Below, one piece after another: positions 59,932 through 64,000 of a stretch of 64,000 nucleotides of DNA; position 1 is the stretch's first letter, and every line of letters begins with the position of its first letter. Where the stretch lies: NCBI GenBank assembly GCA_933207985.1, contig OW240913.1, positions 278,592,436-278,656,435 on the forward strand, read 5' to 3'. The translations under genes and the position numbers were made by a program. This DNA is from Pelobates cultripes. Taxonomy: Eukaryota > Chordata > Amphibia > Anura > Pelobatidae. The notes under the pieces were generated by a model, which did not search any database, was not told the origin of the DNA, and saw only the letters and a program-made list of their open reading frames with translations.

Positions 59932-61160
59932 CACCCCTGTGCGATGGGTGGGGGCCATAAATTACAATGGGGGGGAGGACCTACTGTCCTACCCCCGGCT
60001 CCCACCCCTGGGCGGCAGGTGGGGACCATAAAGATAATGAGGGGCCCCCACCCGTCCTCCCCCCGGCCCCCACCCCTGGGCGGCGGGTGGGGGCCATAAA
60101 GATAATGAGGGGGGGACCTACTGTCCTCCCCCCCCGCCCCCTCCCCTGGGCAGTGGGTGGGGGCCATAAAAATAATGAGGGGGGGGACCTACTGTGCGGT
60201 GGGTGGGGGCAAATAAATCACAATGGGGGGGACCTATTGCCCCCACCCCTGGCCCCCACCCCTGAGCGGCAGATGGGGGCCCTAAATACTAAAAAGGGGG
60301 GGGACCTAATGTCCTCCACCCCGGCCCCCACCTTTGAGCGGCGGGTGGGGGCCCTAAACACTAAAAAGGGGGGGGGACCTAATGTCCTCCCCCCTGGCCC
60401 CCACCCCTGAACGGCGGGTGGGGGCCCTAAATACTAAAAAGGGGGGGACCTAAGGTCCTCCCCCTGGCCCCCACCCCTGAGCGGCGGGTGGGTGCCCTAA
60501 ATACTAAAAGGGGGGGGACCTAATGTCCTCCACCCCGGCCCCCACCCCTGAGCGGTGGGTGGGGGCAAATAAATCACAATGGGGGGACCTAAGGTCCTCC
60601 CCCCTGGCCCCCACCCCTGAGCGGCGGGTGGGGGCCCTAAATACTAAAAAGGGGGGGGACCTAATGTCCTCCCCCCCGGCCTCCACCCCTGAGCGGTGGG
60701 TGGGGGCCCTAAATACTAAAAAGGGGGGGGACCTAATGTCCTCCCCCCCTGCCCCCACCACAAAAAAGGCCAAAATATTTTTACAGGTACTTAGTTAAAG
60801 GTCCCCCCCTCATTATTTTTAGGGTGAGGGGGGTATGTAGGGGGTTAATTTTTTTTGGGGGGGAGGGGGTGACCTTAGGTCCCCCCCCTTTTTAGTATTT
60901 AGGCCCCCCCCGCGCGCTCAGGGGTGGGGGGCAGGGGGAAGGACCTTAGGTCCCCCCCATTGTGATTTATTTGCCCCCACCCACCGCTCAGGGGTGGGGG
61001 CCGGGGGGGAGGACATTAGGCCCCCCTTTTTAGTATTTAGGGCCCCCTCCCGCTGCTCAGGGGAGGGGGCCAGGGGGGGACAGAAGTTCCCCCCTATTGT
61101 TTTTTTTAGGGCCCCCACCCATCGCTCAGGGGTGGGGGTCGGGGGGAGGACAGTAGGTCC
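59932..61160. repeat. Inverted GC-rich minisatellite
   Basis: About a dozen units of roughly 60-75 bp (CCCCACCCCTGAGCGGCGGG...CTAAATACTAAAAAGGGGG...CCTAATGTCCTCC) run in plus orientation to about 60760; after a spacer (60760-60850), about five units run in the opposite orientation. Both halves can pair. Pro/Gly-rich frames across it are artefacts. Confidence 0.93.
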
Positions 61161-61164
61161 CCCC

Positions 61165-61245
61165 CCATATCATTGAGTAAACTTTGACAACCCCCACCCC
61201 CGAGCGGCGGGTGGGAGGGTTGTCAAAGTTTACTCAATGATATGG
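61165..61245. repeat. Perfect 29-bp hairpin
   Basis: 61165-61193 is the exact reverse complement of 61217-61245, with a 23-nt GC-rich loop that is itself part of a minisatellite unit. The GTCAAAGTTTACTCAATGAT arm also occurs once, unpaired, in the 27686 element near 28623. Confidence 0.95.
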
Positions 61246-61940
61246 AATAGTGGGCGGACCAAACATCGCATATGTTCGCCCGCCGTGGCGAACGCGAACA
61301 AGCGATGTTCGCCAGGAACTATTCGTCGGCGAACTGTTCAGGACATCTCTACCCTACACCTGAATGCCCTCGAGAACAGCCACAGATGCAATAACATCAA
61401 AGTAAGAGGCATCCCTACCAGTGTCACCGCAGAAGAGCTGCCGCATTATACGAGACGGCTACTGGCAACTATTTTACCTCCAGCAACGGCCCGAAAAATT
61501 GGTGATCGATGGAATATACAGGGTCACAGGCCCTCCAAGAGCCTCACCACAAACAGCTAGGGATGTTATACTACGTTGCACATCTTTCTCTGAAAAGGGA
61601 CAAATAATGACGGCGCTGCGGGGCAAGACCCCACTAACATTTGAGGACTCTAGCCTTACCTTCTACCAGGATTTAACGAGGGCCACCCTACAGTGACGCC
61701 TATCACTTCACCCAGTGACCCAACAACTTCGAGCCGCCAACATAACCTACATGGCTCACTACTATCTACTCACAATGGGACTACCCTCACACTAACAACG
61801 ATCACAGAAGCCTCATCCTTCCTTGAAATGCTGGGACTGACAACCGCAGACACACTAGCACCAGAGGGACAGGGGGAACCCGACAACAGAGCTCCCTCGG
61901 TTTCCAGCTCCAGCCTGATCCACCGCCCGACCACTTGAAC

Positions 61941-62640
61941 ACAGCGAGAAGTAACAACCTCAAGGACCTCACACAGAGACTATAAGTATACGGTCCAACC
62001 AGATAACAATAACGTGACGGTTTTGTTTTGTTTACATGTTAATAAGCTGAATAGGTTTTATTTAAAAGTCCATATGTTGAATACCATAGAGCAGGTCCAG
62101 TTCCCACCCTGAGTGACAAGGTATTCCACCTGCACTCCCTAAACAAACTGGGATCCACCAAAAGGGGACCCGGACCCGCCTCAGACATTACCCACTGAAC
62201 CGGCAACCACATAGCCAACTGCGAGATCACAACCCCCCCTGCAGCCCCCTTGGTAAGGGGTACAACCAGCAACACATTGATTACTAGGCGCAGGGGCCTG
62301 GGCTAGCAACAACACTGAATTACAATCAAAATCACCTTAACCCCAGACCTAGTCTCAGACCCACAACCCAAATCTCAGATTCCTCCCATGAGCACTGACA
62401 TGCCCAATCTAACTCGAACGGCACTCATCTAATCTCTGACATGTCCTATCACACGCTGTAGATACACAAAAAAAAAAAAGTGCTGTATAATCGTTGGAAA
62501 TTATTATTGATATTTACCTTTGTCACACAAATGTATGCCTGTTTATAACCTCACTCTGCTGTTGTGGCAGACGGGGTACAACTGTTCAATTTGTGCACGA
62601 CTAAATAAAGCATTTAAAAAAAAATTTAAAATTAAAAGTG
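61941..62640 (+). mobile_element. L1-associated 3' sequence with poly-A
   Basis: Non-coding sequence after ORF1 ending GACTAAATAAAGCATTTAAA and an A-rich tract at 62612-62635. No ORF2 lies between, so either ORF2 was deleted or this was an ORF1-only (HAL1-like) element. An A12 run at 62468 is internal. Confidence 0.5.
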
Positions 62641-63193
62641 ACTAAATGTAAAATAAAATAGCCTATAAATAACTTGACCAAGGCCAGTTTGGCTAAATAA
62701 AGAATTTGCATGAATATTTCCCACATGAATCAATAAGTTAATTGCTGGAATGTGATAAATCCAAATCCAAACAACTTCATAGACTCATACCCTAGACTAG
62801 ATACCATTCTTACCAACCACAGATTTCTTCTCATGGCACAAAAAAAAAAAAAAAAGTGGTCCCATAACGCCGCACTCTCTATGTTTGTTACCCTTCCTAT
62901 ATCCAGCAAAGAATGTAGAAATGGAAAACTCAATTTACCTCTTTCATATAAGTGTACCCCCACTTATTATACATCATTGTGCTCAGGAGAAATAAGGCTT
63001 TTATTTCATATCACATATTTATATATGAGACATAATTTAATATTAATAAAATCTAAACTAGCATTTACCTTGCTTCTTTCAGCTTCAGGTAAAAAAAATA
63101 AAAATCTAATGAGACAGGAAGGGGTATTTTCATAAAACCCTACATACTTATTAACCTTTAAGAGGGAACACAAAATCTGTTGGCACTATATAA

Positions 63194-63237
<44 letters not shown>

Positions 63238-64000
63238 CACATGGGCTGAGCGACAGCATTTTAACATAGCTGTGTGATACAATGGTAAATACTAATACAC
63301 AAAAAAAAAAAAAAATGAGTCCTGCGCTCAAACTCCCACTACTAATGGTGCCTTTGAGACCTTATGGTAGCCCAGGAATGAAAATTACCACCATCATGGT
63401 ATACCATTTATAAATTAGACAACCCAGGGTATTGAAAATGGGATATCTCCAGTCTTTTTTAGTAGCAACTGGTCAAGGTGTTCAAATATTTTTTTTCAGA
63501 CAAAAAAACTGCTTTTTCATAGATTATATCATCGTCATTATACATTTTTCTGCTCTAAAAAACACTCATATTTGTGTTCAGCTGTGTCTTACGGGTGCAA
63601 CAGTATTCCCCATGTACAAATTTTATTGGATTTTAGAAAGTTAAAGGGTCAAATATAGGGCCTGCAAATTTAATTGTCTGGACTTTCTGCCTGGGTTGTC
63701 AGGCAGGTACCTCAATGTATAATTAAGAAACGAACATAATAATGTCAAAATAATACATAAATATACCCATATTATTATATATTATATTTTATATATATAT
63801 ATAAAATTAAAGTGTATTTTGATATTAATATATATAATTATGCACATAGATCGATACTAACACTGTATAACTTTGCCCTAAGCATGACTAAAATTATGCA
63901 CCCTCCTCGATCTGAATGTGCCCCACCCCTTCCGGTCAAGGCCACTCCTCTTCCTTTTATGACCCAACCCTACTGTAAACTCCACCTCTTCCTCTTTAAG
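62641..64000. other. AT-rich non-coding stretch
   Basis: Includes an L2 3' tail (63175-63236) and A runs at 62840 and 63302. Overlapping frames at 62752-63135 and 63432-63644 are not supported as genes. Confidence 0.5.
63175..63236 (+). repeat. L2 3' tail grown into an (AAT)n microsatellite
   Basis: GTTGGCACTATATAAATGGT immediately before (AAT)n is the plus-strand form of the L2 3' end seen reversed at 47427-47470. No L2 coding part remains. Confidence 0.75.

Larger units (their letters stand above)
59832..61351. mobile_element. Non-autonomous hAT element inside L1 ORF1
   Basis: Ends TAGTGATGTCGCGAAC and, reversed, TAGAGATGTCCTGAAC; flanks CCTTACAC (59824-59831) and CCCTACAC (61352-61359) are an 8-bp TSD with one change. 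Removing the insert plus one TSD joins ATGGCCTTACAC to CTGAATGCC and restores MALHLNA in frame. Subterminal GGCGAACGCGAAC blocks match the 27686 element. The interior is an inverted GC-rich minisatellite. Confidence 0.95.
59269..61940 (+). pseudogene. L1 ORF1, interrupted by a hAT element
   Basis: ORF1p is the RNA-binding chaperone of the L1 particle. It starts MPFFVKTTTPKRKRKPGAY; a stop at 59479 is followed in the same frame by a coiled-coil-like region (NHDLQILLHDFHKILSKEL), a frameshift near 59730, then NMAEVSTNLTNVQDWVHKLQ. After the hAT insert (59832-61351) come LNALENSHRCNNIKVRGIP (RRM start), EELPHYTRRLLATILPPA, RDVILRCTSFSEKGQIM and LTFEDSSLTFYQDLTRATLQ (C-terminal domain). Several frameshifts are present. 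ORF2 does not follow. Confidence 0.88.

Noticed and set aside
59967..60410. 147-codon Pro/Gly-rich frame
   Set aside because: Made of GC-rich minisatellite units; not conserved coding sequence.

Overview
The window looks like non-coding, repeat-dominated nuclear DNA from a vertebrate, most likely an anuran amphibian. I found no host exon, tRNA, rRNA, operon or CRISPR array. The frog assignment rests on the repeats: TTAAAGGRR-ended T2/Kolobok-type MITEs, minisatellite-bearing hAT-type elements, Penelope-like elements (PLEs) with GIY-YIG domains, frog-type L1 ORF1/ORF2 remnants, Tc1 and L2 copies, and the CCTTAAGGGGTTAA terminal motif. The species cannot be named from sequence alone. Every long open frame is transposon-derived or a by-product of simple repeats.

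Layout. 1-5.4 kb: AT-rich DNA with a 460-bp almost perfect foldback palindrome (1729-2189) and T2-like fragments. 5.4-9.8 kb: dead Tc1 (+), a T2-like insertion with a 118-bp tandem dimer, a PLE endonuclease tail (+), an L1 ORF1 remnant (-), a Dong/R4-like LINE remnant (+) and a dispersed frog repeat. 11.6-18.6 kb: a head-to-head PLE complex, one copy on the minus strand carrying three 80-bp palindromic mini-MITEs and one deleted copy on the plus strand carrying a T2 MITE. 21-25 kb: an L1 3' end and a hAT element with a perfect 8-bp target-site duplication (TSD).

26-40 kb: T2 elements, hAT elements at 27.7, 31.0 and 37.4 kb, one split by a 5'-truncated L1 with a 376-codon open ORF2 tail and one holding a solo LTR with a 5-bp TSD. 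40-50 kb is the most layered part: a short hAT MITE with a perfect TSD, then a 3-kb hAT element that contains a 1.67-kb foldback rich in NRF1-like and ETS-like motifs, then an inverted second copy of that family whose minisatellite was invaded by another hAT element, which was itself invaded by a Tc1 element and an L2 LINE. 51.6-54.2 kb: a PLE 3' region, a 49-bp tandem array and nested T2 ends. 56.7-62.6 kb: L1 remnants, one with ORF1 interrupted by a hAT element holding an inverted GC-rich minisatellite; removing the insert and one TSD copy restores the reading frame.

Nothing here acts as a pathway. The interest is structural: nested insertions dated by TSDs, repeated acquisition of private minisatellites by non-autonomous hAT elements, and foldback elements of unknown origin. 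There are two assembly gaps, at 28014-28113 and 42076-42405, both inside repeats. Boundaries marked approximate were judged by eye.
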